A DNA stretch of 64,000 nucleotides from NCBI RefSeq assembly GCF_004402015.1, contig NZ_SOPW01000003.1, positions 62,001 to 126,000 of the forward strand, given 5' to 3'. How positions within the stretch are numbered: position 1 is the first letter of the stretch; each line of letters starts with the position of its first letter. The notes beneath the pieces are model-generated. The model ran no database searches and was not told the origin of the DNA. It worked only from the letters and a program-made list of their open reading frames with translations. This document shows positions 17,227 to 26,190 of this stretch, one piece after another. The position numbers and the translations under genes were made by a program. Source of the DNA: Filobacillus milosensis (GTDB lineage Bacteria; Bacillota; Bacilli; Bacillales; Alkalibacillaceae).

Positions 17227-20200
17227 ATGAAACGAGTTAATGCAAAAGAAAAGCCTTTAGAAAGGGAAAAACGCATTAGTGATTATTGGGAGGTTAACGA
17301 TACTTTTAAAAAATCTATTTTAAATCATGAAGGCAAGGGAACATTTGTTTTCTACGAAGGGCCACCAACAGCCAATGGTTTGCCTCATGCCGGACATGTG
17401 TTGGGCCGAGTCATTAAAGATTTCGTAGCTAGGTACAAAACAATGGCCGGGTACCAAGTTATTCGTAAAGCAGGCTGGGACACACACGGTCTTCCTGTTG
17501 AATTAGGTGTGGAGAAGAAAATTGGTATCTCAGGCAAAAAAGAGATTGAGGAATATGGCGTAGAAAAATTTATTGAAGAATGTAAAGAAAGTGTATTTGA
17601 TTACGAAAGGCAATGGCGAACTTTCACAGAAGCTATAGGTTATTGGGTGGACATGGATGATCCTTACGTGACGTTAAATAATGATTATATTGAAAGTGTT
17701 TGGTACATTCTCTCGAGCATTCACGATAAAGGGCTACTAGATCGTGGGCACCGTGTCGCACCTTATTGTCCAAGTTGCCAAACATCACTTAGTTCTCATG
17801 AAGTGGCACAAGGTTATAAAGAGGTTAAAGACTTGTCAGTTACAGCCAAGTTTAAAGTTGAAGGGAAAGCCAATGAGTATTTTTTAGGATGGACAACGAC
17901 ACCATGGACATTACCAGCAAACGTCGCTTTAGCAGTCAATAAAGATTTAACTTATATTAAAGCTCAACAAGGTGATGACGTATTCATTGTAGCTAAAAAC
18001 CTTTTAAATGATGTATTAGGAGATAACTATTCAGTGGTGAGTGAACATAAAGGAACAGAATTCGTTGGTCTAAAATATGAACCGCCATTTGATATTCTAA
18101 GCCTGAATAATGGACACGAGGTAATATCAGCGAATTTTGTTACAGATGATAGTGGGACTGGAATTGTTCATTTAGCTCCTGCGCATGGCGAAGATGATTA
18201 TCAAGCTGTGAAAGAAAGTGGTTTAGACTTTGTGAACGTCGTCAATCAAGCAGGGTGTTATACAGGTGAAGTCACACCACTTGCGGGTGAATTCGCCAAA
18301 AACTGTGATGTTAAAATCATACAACTGCTTGCAGAACAAAATAAGTTATATTCAAAGAAAAAATACGAACACAGTTACCCCCATTGCTGGCGTTGTGACT
18401 CACCATTAATCTATTATGCGATGGAAGGCTGGTTTATAAAAACGACAGAGATTAAAGATAAAATTATCAAAAACAACCAATCAGTCAATTGGCACCCTGA
18501 CCATATGAAAGATGGACGTTTTGGAAAGTTCCTTGAGAACATGGTTGATTGGAACTTAGGGAGAAATCGTTACTGGGGAACGCCTTTAAATGTATGGCTA
18601 TGTCAAAGCTGTGATCATCAATTTGTTCCCAAAAGTATTGAAGAGCTAAAAAACCAGGCTATTGGAAAGGTTCCAGATGATATAGAGCTTCATAAACCTT
18701 ACATTGATCAAGTAGAAGTAAAATGTCCTAACTGTAATAGTAATATGAAACGAACACCAGAAGTTATAGATGTCTGGTTCGACAGTGGATCGATGCCATT
18801 TGCTCAGTATCATTATCCATTTGAAAATAAAGAACTTTTTAATAAACAATTCCCTGCAGATGTGATTGCTGAAGGTGTTGATCAAACAAGAGGATGGTTT
18901 TACAGTTTATTAACGGTCTCTTCACTATTTACAGGAAAAGCTCCTTATAAGCGTGTTCTGTCACTTGGTCATATTCTAGATGAGAACGGTCGTAAAATGT
19001 CCAAAAGTAAAGGGAACGTCATCGATCCTATGGAATTAGTTCGAAAATTTGGGGCAGACGCATTAAGGTGGGCATTACTTGCTGATAGTGCACCTTGGAA
19101 TAATAAACGTTTTTCAGATAAAAATGTCTCTCAAGCTAAATCAAAACTTGTTGACACGTTAAATAATATCCATTCGTTTTATACGCTTTATGCAGATATC
19201 GACAGGTTTAACCCAGAAACGCATGATAATGGTAAACCATCTTTACTTGATCAATGGGTATTATCACGATTAAATACAGTTATTAAACGAGTCACAATCG
19301 ATTTGAATGCTTATGACTTTACTTCAGGAGCTCGTGAAATTGCTGTATTTGTTGAAGAGGTAAGTAATTGGTATATCAGGCGTTCCCGTGATCGTTATTG
19401 GGCTGAAGGGATGAGTGAGGACAAATTAGCTGCATACCACACACTCTACCAAGTGTTAGTTAAAACGAGTCAATTACTGGCACCATTCACACCGTTTATA
19501 GCAGATGATATTCATACAAATTTAACAGGCAACAGTGTTCACCTTTCTGATTATCCTGAATCGGATCTCAGTAAAATTGATGAACAGCTTGAAGAGGAGA
19601 TGGATCAAGTTTTACAAGTTATAGAACTTGCACGACAGATTCGTAACACAGCTAATATCAAAACAAAACAACCATTATCAGAACTTGTGGTTGCCGGATC
19701 ATCACATCATACTGAACCCCTAGCAAATTACATTGATATCGTTAAAGATGAAATAAATGTTAAAGAAGTTCACTTTAAACGGGATACCAGTTCGGCTGTT
19801 CAATACGAAATAAAATTAAATTTCCCTATTGCAGGTCCAAAATTAGGTAAGTTAGTAAGTGTCGTTCAAAAAGAACTACAAAACTTATCAACAGATGATT
19901 CAGAGAAAGCAGTTAAGAACGGTTATGTCGAAGTAACAACACCTTCTGGTGAGAAAGTTAAGCTTAAGGAAGAAGATTTAGTAATCAACCAAGTTGCTCA
20001 ACAAGGAATGGAAGTCGCATCTAATTCAACTTATACTTTAGTATTAAATACTGAAATAACCGATGAATTAAAAAAAGAAGGATTAGTTCGTGAATTCATT
20101 AGATCAATTCAACATTACCGAAAAGAATTAAATTTACCAGTAGAGAAACGTGTACATTTAATTATAGATTGTAATGATGCAGTCAAAGCTGCAATAGAAC

Positions 20201-20322
20201 AATTTGAAGGTTTACTTCGAAATAGTCTTCTCGTTAAAGAAATAGTTTTTGATCAACAAGAATCAATGAAACAAATAAAGGTTGAAGAAGAAGAGATAGA
20301 CATTAAAATACTAGATTTATAA
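17227..20322 (+). CDS. ileS: Isoleucyl-tRNA synthetase, type 2 (IleRS2)
   Basis: The protein has 1031 residues from ATG 17227 (GAGGAG upstream). The HIGH signature appears as HAGH (54-57, in [11 protein letters not shown]) and KMSKS at 590-594 followed by KGN rather than LGN. The length and these motifs fit the longer, eukaryote-like type 2 enzymes, which are associated with low sensitivity to mupirocin; type 1 enzymes are ~920 residues. An editing domain ([12 protein letters not shown]) is present. Regulation is by the T-box leader. Whether a type 1 ileS also exists cannot be seen here. Confidence 0.95.
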   Translation: MKRVNAKEKPLEREKRISDYWEVNDTFKKSILNHEGKGTFVFYEGPPTANGLPHAGHVLGRVIKDFVARYKTMAGYQVIRKAGWDTHGLPVELGVEKKIGISGKKEIEEYGVEKFIEECKESVFDYERQWRTFTEAIGYWVDMDDPYVTLNNDYIESVWYILSSIHDKGLLDRGHRVAPYCPSCQTSLSSHEVAQGYKEVKDLSVTAKFKVEGKANEYFLGWTTTPWTLPANVALAVNKDLTYIKAQQGDDVFIVAKNLLNDVLGDNYSVVSEHKGTEFVGLKYEPPFDILSLNNGHEVISANFVTDDSGTGIVHLAPAHGEDDYQAVKESGLDFVNVVNQAGCYTGEVTPLAGEFAKNCDVKIIQLLAEQNKLYSKKKYEHSYPHCWRCDSPLIYYAMEGWFIKTTEIKDKIIKNNQSVNWHPDHMKDGRFGKFLENMVDWNLGRNRYWGTPLNVWLCQSCDHQFVPKSIEELKNQAIGKVPDDIELHKPYIDQVEVKCPNCNSNMKRTPEVIDVWFDSGSMPFAQYHYPFENKELFNKQFPADVIAEGVDQTRGWFYSLLTVSSLFTGKAPYKRVLSLGHILDENGRKMSKSKGNVIDPMELVRKFGADALRWALLADSAPWNNKRFSDKNVSQAKSKLVDTLNNIHSFYTLYADIDRFNPETHDNGKPSLLDQWVLSRLNTVIKRVTIDLNAYDFTSGAREIAVFVEEVSNWYIRRSRDRYWAEGMSEDKLAAYHTLYQVLVKTSQLLAPFTPFIADDIHTNLTGNSVHLSDYPESDLSKIDEQLEEEMDQVLQVIELARQIRNTANIKTKQPLSELVVAGSSHHTEPLANYIDIVKDEINVKEVHFKRDTSSAVQYEIKLNFPIAGPKLGKLVSVVQKELQNLSTDDSEKAVKNGYVEVTTPSGEKVKLKEEDLVINQVAQQGMEVASNSTYTLVLNTEITDELKKEGLVREFIRSIQHYRKELNLPVEKRVHLIIDCNDAVKAAIEQFEGLLRNSLLVKEIVFDQQESMKQIKVEEEEIDIKILDL

Positions 20323-20339
20323 GAATGAATATGATTTCT

Positions 20340-20372
20340 ACGCCCTTTGAAATTAAGGGCGTTTTATTTTTC
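20340..20372 (+). terminator. Rho-independent terminator after ileS
   Basis: The stem ACGCCCTT / AAGGGCGT is followed by TTTATTTTT. Confidence 0.85.
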
Positions 20373-20500
20373 TAACAAAAGCTTTTAATACCTATAATGA
20401 AACTTCGAGGAAAACATATGTTCAAATATTAAGTAATGGTATATAAAGTGGAACTACAATTACTAACAACACTGAAAGTCTTTTTTAACCGAAATCGATT

Positions 20501-20518
20501 GGAACATTATGTTAAAAT
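20501..20518 (+). promoter_or_regulatory. Extended -10 promoter, recurrent motif copy
   Basis: GGAACATTATGTTAAAAT contains TG-T-TAAAAT and lies 58 bases before the lipoprotein start. Near-identical 18-base stretches precede genes at 22.9 and 24.0 kb. Confidence 0.55.
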
Positions 20519-20575
20519 TAGTTTAGAAAAATTTATGTTTTACTGGAAGTTTATAGGAATGGGGAGGCAAATCGT

Positions 20576-21106
20576 GTGAAAAAAATAATAGTTCCATTGT
20601 TATTAATATTCATCAGTGCTTGTACACCTTCAAACGAGGAAGGGGTTGCATTTCAAGAACAAGCTAATGAGATTTTTAATACTAATGTTTATATTCCTCA
20701 ATACGATAATTTGCATATCACATCAGCAATTATTGAAACAGGACCCTTCGGAAAACATAAAGATTTAATAATCGAATATTCCAAACAGTTAGGGGATAAG
20801 AAAGACAAGGAATTTACTGTAAAATATGAGAAAAACACAGGCTCTGAAGTATTATACGGTTTTTATGATGGGGAACCCTCAGTCTTTAAATTAAAGTTTA
20901 ACGATGGAAAAGGAAATATATCACCTAAACAGATAAAAATCATTAATGATGTAAAAGTAGAATACCTCAAAATGGAAAAAAGAAAAACGTTAATTGCTTC
21001 TTTTAATGTTGAGGACGGAAATTATACTGGAGAGTTCAACTTAAAAGAACTTTCTGAAGAAAAAGCATTTAAAATTATTGAGCAGATAATAGAAGAAACA
21101 AATTAG
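20576..21106 (+). CDS. Lipoprotein of unknown function
   Basis: The protein has 176 residues from GTG 20576 (GGGGAGG upstream). The lipobox is ISAC (Cys16). The mature part is a ~160-residue hydrophilic, beta-strand-rich domain with alternating Lys, Asp and Phe/Tyr. There is no catalytic motif. It is the first gene of an accessory stretch that reaches 26.2 kb and has its own promoter. Confidence 0.7.
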   Translation: MKKIIVPLLLIFISACTPSNEEGVAFQEQANEIFNTNVYIPQYDNLHITSAIIETGPFGKHKDLIIEYSKQLGDKKDKEFTVKYEKNTGSEVLYGFYDGEPSVFKLKFNDGKGNISPKQIKIINDVKVEYLKMEKRKTLIASFNVEDGNYTGEFNLKELSEEKAFKIIEQIIEETN

Positions 21107-21333
21107 CTGTAAATTTTTTAATAGCATTAGGTAAGAGTTGAACAAGGGTGATAGTGTTTACGCAAAGGAGAATTGTATGGAGAATTTTGTTTCAATTTTT
21201 ATAACAATCATATTGTTGATACCTTTGTATGGTGCTTTAATATAGACATATTTAGATTTTTGAAGACCAGCTTCTTATTACTTATTGAAAGCATTTTAAT
21301 AAATAGGCAAAAATATTGTGGGGGAGTGATTGT

Positions 21334-21774
21334 GTGCAAGGGTATAATGTTTTAATGATTTATAATAAAGATATGGATCAATTGCTAATGTGCAAACGAT
21401 TAAAGAATCCTTATAGAGGATTAAGTAATTTGGTCGGAGGAAAAATCGAGGTTGGAGAGTCAGGTATTGAATCTGCTTACAGAGAACTAGCTGAGGAAAC
21501 AAGCATATCTAAAGAGGATGTCAACCTTCATCACTTAATGGACTTTAAATATTATCTTCAAAATTGTTACGTTGAAGTTTATGTTGGTAGATTAAAGAGA
21601 GAGGTAAGTGTTTCGGGTGATGAGAATGTTTTGTATTGGTCGGATTTAAATAATGACTTTTTTGATATGTACCAGTATGCTGGTGAAGGAAACATTGGTC
21701 ATATGATTGAGCAAGTAAATATGGTCAAAGATAGTTTATTATTAGATAGTCACGATTTGATTCAAGATCAGTAA
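21334..21774 (+). CDS. Nudix hydrolase
   Basis: The protein has 146 residues from GTG 21334, eight bases after GGGGGAG; an upstream TTG at 21316 has no ribosome site. The Nudix box GGKIEVGESGIES then YRELAEETSI (about residues 35-57) is complete. An opening of the form MQGYNVLMIYNKD with CKR and GLSNLVGGK resembles 8-oxo-dGTP diphosphatases of the MutT group, but the substrate is only inferred. It lies 19 bases before a small membrane-protein gene. Confidence 0.85.
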   Translation: MQGYNVLMIYNKDMDQLLMCKRLKNPYRGLSNLVGGKIEVGESGIESAYRELAEETSISKEDVNLHHLMDFKYYLQNCYVEVYVGRLKREVSVSGDENVLYWSDLNNDFFDMYQYAGEGNIGHMIEQVNMVKDSLLLDSHDLIQDQ

Positions 21775-21793
21775 ATGCAAATGGGGGATTACT

Positions 21794-21994
21794 ATGGAAA
21801 AAGGAGTTTCTTATTTATTAGCTCTTATTATTACTTCAATCATACTTTTTATAATTGTTGCTAATATATTTAACACAGATTCACCAACTATAGCTTTTCT
21901 TCTTTCAATGATTGTAAGTCATTTCATATTAGAGAAAAATGAATGGATAATTGGCACTATAAATAGAGGGTTAAAATGGTGGTTAAGTCAATAA
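21794..21994 (+). CDS. 66-residue membrane protein of unknown function
   Basis: There are two hydrophobic segments (about residues 7-26 and 31-45) and a short Trp/Arg-containing tail. The start ATG follows ATGGGGGAT. It is close behind a Nudix gene and likely co-transcribed. No family was recognised. Confidence 0.55.
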   Translation: MEKGVSYLLALIITSIILFIIVANIFNTDSPTIAFLLSMIVSHFILEKNEWIIGTINRGLKWWLSQ

Positions 21995-22011
21995 GCTATC
22001 AAGCTGGTTGA

Positions 22012-22043
22012 ATCTAAAAAGCTTCAGCATTGAGCTGAAGCTT
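22012..22043 (-). terminator. Terminator for the minus-strand secreted-protein gene
   Basis: The stem AAGCTTCAGC / GCTGAAGCTT has a five-base loop. A T run is present only when read on the minus strand. Confidence 0.8.
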
Positions 22044-22050
22044 AACAAGG

Positions 22051-22695
22051 TTACTGATTAAACTTTTCGGGGAACTGCTTTATAACCCCTTGGGAAATAG
22101 CATCTGCCATTATAATTATATGTGTGAGCCCGTCATCAATCGCAACGATTCTATCATCCCATTCTTTATCTAAGCTTGCTACTAAATCATCTGTTACTAA
22201 TTCCAAATGTATATATAGTAATTCTTTTAAATCTTCACTTTTTAAATTTGGATTTGCTCCACTAAGGAAAACTACAATATCATCAGCATTTCTATACCAT
22301 TCTTTGTTTAGCTGTTCTATTTTGTCTTCTTTTTTATTTAATGCAGCCTCAACGATTTTGCCAGCAATAACTATATGTTCTTTAAGCAATTCTGTGAGTT
22401 TATTCCCAGCTTCCTCACCGTATAAAGGCTTAATAGCATTCCCTATATCCTCCTGGTTTCTGAGAAGTCTTGCTAGTACTTGTTTTTGATCTTCAGATCC
22501 GGCTGTGGTTGCACTTGTGATGTAATTACTTGTCCACAATACATGGTCTATCCAAAGTCTCCTGAAATCATTTTTAAATGTCACCTCAGTTTGACTTAAG
22601 CACTCTTCCTGCGTTTGTGCTTTGATACTTATTGTGCTGGGTGTCATGAGTAGCATAAATGATAAAGTTAACATTATCGCTAATAATTTCTTCAA
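22051..22695 (-). CDS. Secreted helical protein, conserved hypothetical
   Basis: The protein has 214 residues with an N-terminal signal peptide (about 1-27) and no lipobox. The mature part is all-helical in appearance and carries the conserved stretches RLWIDHVLWT, LARLLRNQEDIGNAI and WYRNADDIVVFLSGANPN. Members of this family are sometimes labelled glycosyltransferase or acetylglutamate kinase in databases, but nothing in the sequence supports an enzyme of either kind. It is monocistronic on the minus strand. Confidence 0.75.
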   Translation of the reverse strand: MKKLLAIMLTLSFMLLMTPSTISIKAQTQEECLSQTEVTFKNDFRRLWIDHVLWTSNYITSATTAGSEDQKQVLARLLRNQEDIGNAIKPLYGEEAGNKLTELLKEHIVIAGKIVEAALNKKEDKIEQLNKEWYRNADDIVVFLSGANPNLKSEDLKELLYIHLELVTDDLVASLDKEWDDRIVAIDDGLTHIIIMADAISQGVIKQFPEKFNQ

Positions 22696-22815
22696 ATTAT
22701 ATTGCTCCTTCCAAAATAAATTTCTCTCCTATTATTGTTTTATTAAGTTTTTTCATTCGTTTTGGATGAATTTCTCAAATTATTATAATAGTTAAATAAC
22801 TTTCTGGGTGCTGTT

Positions 22816-22833
22816 GGAATATTATGTTAATAT
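22816..22833 (+). promoter_or_regulatory. Extended -10 promoter, recurrent motif copy
   Basis: GGAATATTATGTTAATAT contains TG-T-TAATAT, 53 bases before the zinc-ribbon gene. Confidence 0.55.
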
Positions 22834-22885
22834 TGTTTTATAAAGGTTTTTAACTTATAGGTAAATTTAAATTAGGAGTGAAGAG

Positions 22886-23080
22886 ATGGAAGTTACATGT
22901 ATGACTTGTAAAAAAGAGTACATCATTGATTTTAAGGATAAACAATATAATAAAATAAAATCAGGCAAATCAAAATTATATGTTTGTAAGACATGTAACG
23001 AAGGTGTTCAACGTGAATCTATAAAGACTACAGGAATTAGCCCTAATGATGTAGATGAATATGGAAAGTATTTAAAATAA
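22886..23080 (+). CDS. Small zinc-ribbon protein, YlaI-like (DUF2197)
   Basis: The protein has 64 residues with two knuckles, Cys5-x2-Cys8 and Cys34-x2-Cys37, spaced as in the DUF2197 (YlaI) zinc-ribbon family. The start ATG follows TAGGAGTGAAGAG. The role is unknown; such proteins may bind nucleic acids or act as small adaptors. It lies about 40 bases before an orphan gene. Confidence 0.75.
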   Translation: MEVTCMTCKKEYIIDFKDKQYNKIKSGKSKLYVCKTCNEGVQRESIKTTGISPNDVDEYGKYLK

Positions 23081-23121
23081 AAATAGTTTATTTTTTGCTT
23101 TTGCATAAGTGAGGTGAGGAG

Positions 23122-23835
23122 ATGTTAAATCTAAAAAGTTTAGAAGAATTCCAATGGATTAAAGAGGAAACAGTTAGTTTAAATTTTGATAGTGGTGAAG
23201 GGTGTAGAGTTTTTAATATTCTGCCCAATAGATATAGTCACTATTGTAAAATCTTGCACCCAGTCTACCGTGACAAGAACATCAAAGATGAAACTATTTT
23301 ATGGAATGAATGCGATCCTAATGAACCATTCTATTTTAACTATGGAGAAAGATTAACTTTTAAAGCTTTAGCTGAAAAGTATAATTTAAATTATTCAAAA
23401 GAGATTAATTCCTCATCAATCGCCAATAAACTAGGTGGATACCCGCGATACTTGATCTTGGGTGATGAAGGGACTACAGATGAAAATACCCTTCAAGAAT
23501 TATTCTCGGTATTAAAGCCTTTAACGAATCAGGAGCAATGTTATTTCCAATATGATGTTTTAAAAATAATCAATGAGTTCCACGACTTTCAAGAATTTGA
23601 ACATGGACTTTTATATTATGGAAACCTTGATGATGTATTATCGACGTATCATATGGGGGATTTTTTGGGTGTCGGTTCTCCAACGTATTGGTGGGCAGAA
23701 GATAAAAGTTGGTGTATACATACGGATTATGACTCCGACTTTTCTCTTGTAGGCGGAAATAAAGAGTTAATAGATGAATTATTGTCTCACAATAAACTAG
23801 AATGTTTAGAAGTTGAATTGAAAACAAAAATCTAA
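23122..23835 (+). CDS. Protein of unknown function
   Basis: The protein has 237 residues, is soluble and acidic, with no signal or membrane segment. Distinct stretches include LPNRYSHYCKILHPVYRD, GDEGTTDENTL, PTYWWAEDKSWC and HTDYDSDFSLVGG. The last resembles the ends of small Bacillus proteins of unknown role and of some toxin-immunity proteins. No family can be assigned. The ATG follows GAGGTGAGGAG. Confidence 0.6.
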   Translation: MLNLKSLEEFQWIKEETVSLNFDSGEGCRVFNILPNRYSHYCKILHPVYRDKNIKDETILWNECDPNEPFYFNYGERLTFKALAEKYNLNYSKEINSSSIANKLGGYPRYLILGDEGTTDENTLQELFSVLKPLTNQEQCYFQYDVLKIINEFHDFQEFEHGLLYYGNLDDVLSTYHMGDFLGVGSPTYWWAEDKSWCIHTDYDSDFSLVGGNKELIDELLSHNKLECLEVELKTKI

Positions 23836-23886
23836 AGGCAATCTACTTTTGATTGTGTTTAGTTTTTTAAAAAATGATGAATTGTT

Positions 23887-23905
23887 GGAATATTATGTTA
23901 AAAAT
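23887..23905 (+). promoter_or_regulatory. Extended -10 promoter, recurrent motif copy
   Basis: GGAATATTATGTTAAAAAT lies 49 bases before the phospholipase-like gene. It has one extra A in the -10 part compared with the other copies. Confidence 0.45.
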
Positions 23906-23953
23906 AAATACTTAACTAACTTTATTTTATTTAATAGAAAGGTGAGGAAGGTT

Positions 23954-24574
23954 ATGGGATCGAGAATGATGCATTTAATTATTGCGAATAGAATTGCTGA
24001 AAGTCTCTCAATGGAAGAACGAACTGAATTATTACTTGGAGGTATTGCTCCAGATGCAGTAGCTCCAAAAGGTCCGTCGCATTACTTTATAGGTGATTTA
24101 GAAAACTATTCTAGGGAAATTGATTATGACGGATTCTTGGAAAAATATAAATCTCATTCAGATAACCATTACATATTAGGCTATTACACACACCTCATTG
24201 CTGATGATCTATGGCTACAGGGTTTTTATCAACCCTGGTTAAAAAATAGAATGGAAAATAATGAGGAAGTATTTAATTTATATCATAATGATTTTCGTTT
24301 ATTAAATGGTAAGCTATTAGAATATTATGGTTTCAGAGATGAATTGATAGAAGCATTGGGCAAGGAATACAGTATGCTTGACTTAGAAGAGGTTAAGATT
24401 CGTGATGTTGAGGAATTTATTACTTATGTATTAGGCGATATGGAGTACGGTGAGGAAGTTAAAAATGAGAAACTTAACGTGTTTACGTTTGAACAAATAG
24501 TTGGCTATATTGAGACATCGGTTGATAAAGGCGTAAAGAAAATAAAACCAATACTTGCTGAGTATAGTGTTTAG
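23954..24574 (+). CDS. Zinc-dependent phospholipase C-like hydrolase
   Basis: The protein has 206 residues from ATG 23954 (GGTGAGGAAGG upstream); a longer reading would cross the promoter motif at 23887. Helical, with a metal-binding set typical of the family: His7 (MMHLIIANRIAE), Asp34 (GGIAPDAVAP), His43 (PSHYF), then HYILGYYTHLIADDLW with its His and Asp residues. It is cytoplasmic, without a signal peptide, so it is unlikely to be a secreted phospholipase. The substrate is unknown. Confidence 0.75.
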   Translation: MGSRMMHLIIANRIAESLSMEERTELLLGGIAPDAVAPKGPSHYFIGDLENYSREIDYDGFLEKYKSHSDNHYILGYYTHLIADDLWLQGFYQPWLKNRMENNEEVFNLYHNDFRLLNGKLLEYYGFRDELIEALGKEYSMLDLEEVKIRDVEEFITYVLGDMEYGEEVKNEKLNVFTFEQIVGYIETSVDKGVKKIKPILAEYSV

Positions 24575-24585
24575 ATAATTTATTT

Positions 24586-25158
24586 GTGAGGTGGTTTAAA
24601 ATCAAGGCTGTGTTTTTAGATCGTGATGGAACAATTGGTGGTACAGGAGGTGGCATGCATCCTTTTCAGTTTTCGATGTATGATTATGCACCTAAAGCGA
24701 TTAAAACCTTGAACGATATAGGGGTAAAAGTGTTTCTCTTCACAAATCAAACTAGAGTTGGCCGTGGTTATTTTACAGAAAATGAACTTTTGCAAGGGTT
24801 TCAATTGCTGAAAAAGGAATTGGAAAAGTATGGAGCTCATTTGGATGATATATTTTATTGTCCACACAAGCCGGACGATGGTTGTGACTGTCAGAAGCCA
24901 AATATAGGGCTATTGTTAAAAGCTCAGGAAAAATACGGTATGAATCTTAATGAGTGCTATGTAGTAGGAGATACAGGTAGTTCTGATATGTTAGCAGCTC
25001 ATATAGCAGGTACGAAAAAGGTTTTAGTTAAAACTGGTTGGGGAGAAGGCTCATTGACCACATATCGTCATACATGGGAAAATGTTGAGCCTAATTACGT
25101 TGCAGATGATTTAGTGGACGCAGTCAATTGGATATCTGAAGACATAAACACTATATAA
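24586..25158 (+). CDS. HAD-IIIA phosphatase (GmhB/HisB-like)
   Basis: The HAD motifs are DRDGT (motif I), LFTNQTRVGRG (motif II) and VGDTGSSDMLA (motif IV). The Zn-binding loop CPHKPDDGCDCQKP is the hallmark of D,D-heptose-bisphosphate and histidinol-phosphate phosphatases. The start is uncertain. GTG 24586 has no ribosome site, while GAGGTGG (24588-24594) sits six bases before an ATC at 24601 that would give the expected opening KAVFLDRDGT. The gene is placed between the phospholipase-like and phosphotransferase genes, probably one transcript. Confidence 0.85.
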   Translation: MRWFKIKAVFLDRDGTIGGTGGGMHPFQFSMYDYAPKAIKTLNDIGVKVFLFTNQTRVGRGYFTENELLQGFQLLKKELEKYGAHLDDIFYCPHKPDDGCDCQKPNIGLLLKAQEKYGMNLNECYVVGDTGSSDMLAAHIAGTKKVLVKTGWGEGSLTTYRHTWENVEPNYVADDLVDAVNWISEDINTI

Positions 25159-25173
25159 AAGGGGAAGAGTGAA

Positions 25174-26151
25174 TTGACTCATACAATTAAAAACACCTTA
25201 ATTCCAGAAGAATCAATAATAACACTAATGCAAAACTATGACTTATCAGAAATGGTTAGTTGTAAGCTTCTTGCAAGGGGATTAAATGATACATATTTGA
25301 TTTCAACTAATAAAACCAATTATATATTTAGAGTTTATCGCCTTAATTGGAGAAATGAATCCGATATATTATTTGAAATAGAAGCGTTGAGCCACATGAA
25401 AGAGAAGAATCAACACATATCTTATCCACTTAAAACAAAACAGGATACTTGGTTAACTCGTATAAATGTACCTGAAGGAGAAAGGTATGGTGTTTTATTT
25501 ACATATTCTGAGGGTGAAAGACCGGAAATAAACAAAGAAAACTGTAGATTAATAGGTCAATCTCTTGGTTCGATCCATAACTGTACAGATTCATTTAAAA
25601 CTGAACAGAAGAGAAGTTATGAACTCGATTTTTATCACCTGATCGATGAGCCGCTTAAAGTTATCTCCCCGGTCATTGAAAGTTTATTTGGTAAAGAAAA
25701 AGTAGATTTCTTAGACAATATTGCAGATAAGATTAAACAAGAACTTAAGAGTAAAAATCTAGAGTATGGTTTTTGCCATGGAGATTACCACAATTTCAAT
25801 ATGCACATATCGGGAAACAATTTAGAAGTATTTGATTTTGATTGTTGTGGTTTAGGTTATCGGGCTTATGATGTGGCTGTATTTTGGTGGAACTTAAAGA
25901 ATAACTACCCAAAAGTTGAAGCGGAATGTTGGAGTGCATTTTTAGAAGGTTATTTATCACAAAGACAGTTATCTAAAGAGGATATAGATAGTTTACCTCT
26001 ATTTATTACCGTAAGAAGAATTTGGCTTGTGGGAACAATGCTGAGTAATGAGGATGTATGGGGAAGAGAATGGATAACGCGAGATAACTTAGCTCATTTT
26101 CTTGAGGATTTAAAACAAGATCAAGAAAAGCTTTGGAAAATCAAAGAGTAA
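25174..26151 (+). CDS. Aminoglycoside-phosphotransferase-family kinase
   Basis: The protein has 325 residues from TTG 25174 (GGGGAAG upstream). The catalytic loop HGDYHNFN and the metal-binding DFD (VFDFDCCGLGYRAYD) are intact. The family includes homoserine, choline and aminoglycoside kinases. Opening residues LARGLNDTYL fit the ATP-binding loop. Nothing specific points to antibiotic resistance; a small-molecule kinase role is more likely. It ends the accessory gene run. Confidence 0.8.
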   Translation: MTHTIKNTLIPEESIITLMQNYDLSEMVSCKLLARGLNDTYLISTNKTNYIFRVYRLNWRNESDILFEIEALSHMKEKNQHISYPLKTKQDTWLTRINVPEGERYGVLFTYSEGERPEINKENCRLIGQSLGSIHNCTDSFKTEQKRSYELDFYHLIDEPLKVISPVIESLFGKEKVDFLDNIADKIKQELKSKNLEYGFCHGDYHNFNMHISGNNLEVFDFDCCGLGYRAYDVAVFWWNLKNNYPKVEAECWSAFLEGYLSQRQLSKEDIDSLPLFITVRRIWLVGTMLSNEDVWGREWITRDNLAHFLEDLKQDQEKLWKIKE

Positions 26152-26190
26152 AAGGGAGATGGATTAATCCAACTCCCTTGGTCTTTTTTA
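26152..26190. terminator. Terminator between convergent genes
   Basis: The stem AAGGGAG..GGATT / AATCC..CTCCCTT is followed by TCTTTTTTA on the plus strand and by four T residues on the minus strand. Confidence 0.75.

Noticed and set aside
17380-17410. Mupirocin hyper-resistance signature in IleRS
   Set aside because: The HIGH motif reads HAGH, the normal order, not the swapped GxHH form.
21173-21355. 60-codon frame before the Nudix gene, and a 22-codon ATG frame inside it (21177)
   Set aside because: The 22-codon frame has a good ribosome site (AAAGGAG) and a hydrophobic sequence, but stops early. It may be the stump of a small membrane protein. Too short to support as a gene.
25174-26151. 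Aminoglycoside resistance gene
   Set aside because: The kinase motifs are shared by the whole APH superfamily, and the chromosomal context with housekeeping-type enzymes gives no sign of a resistance element.
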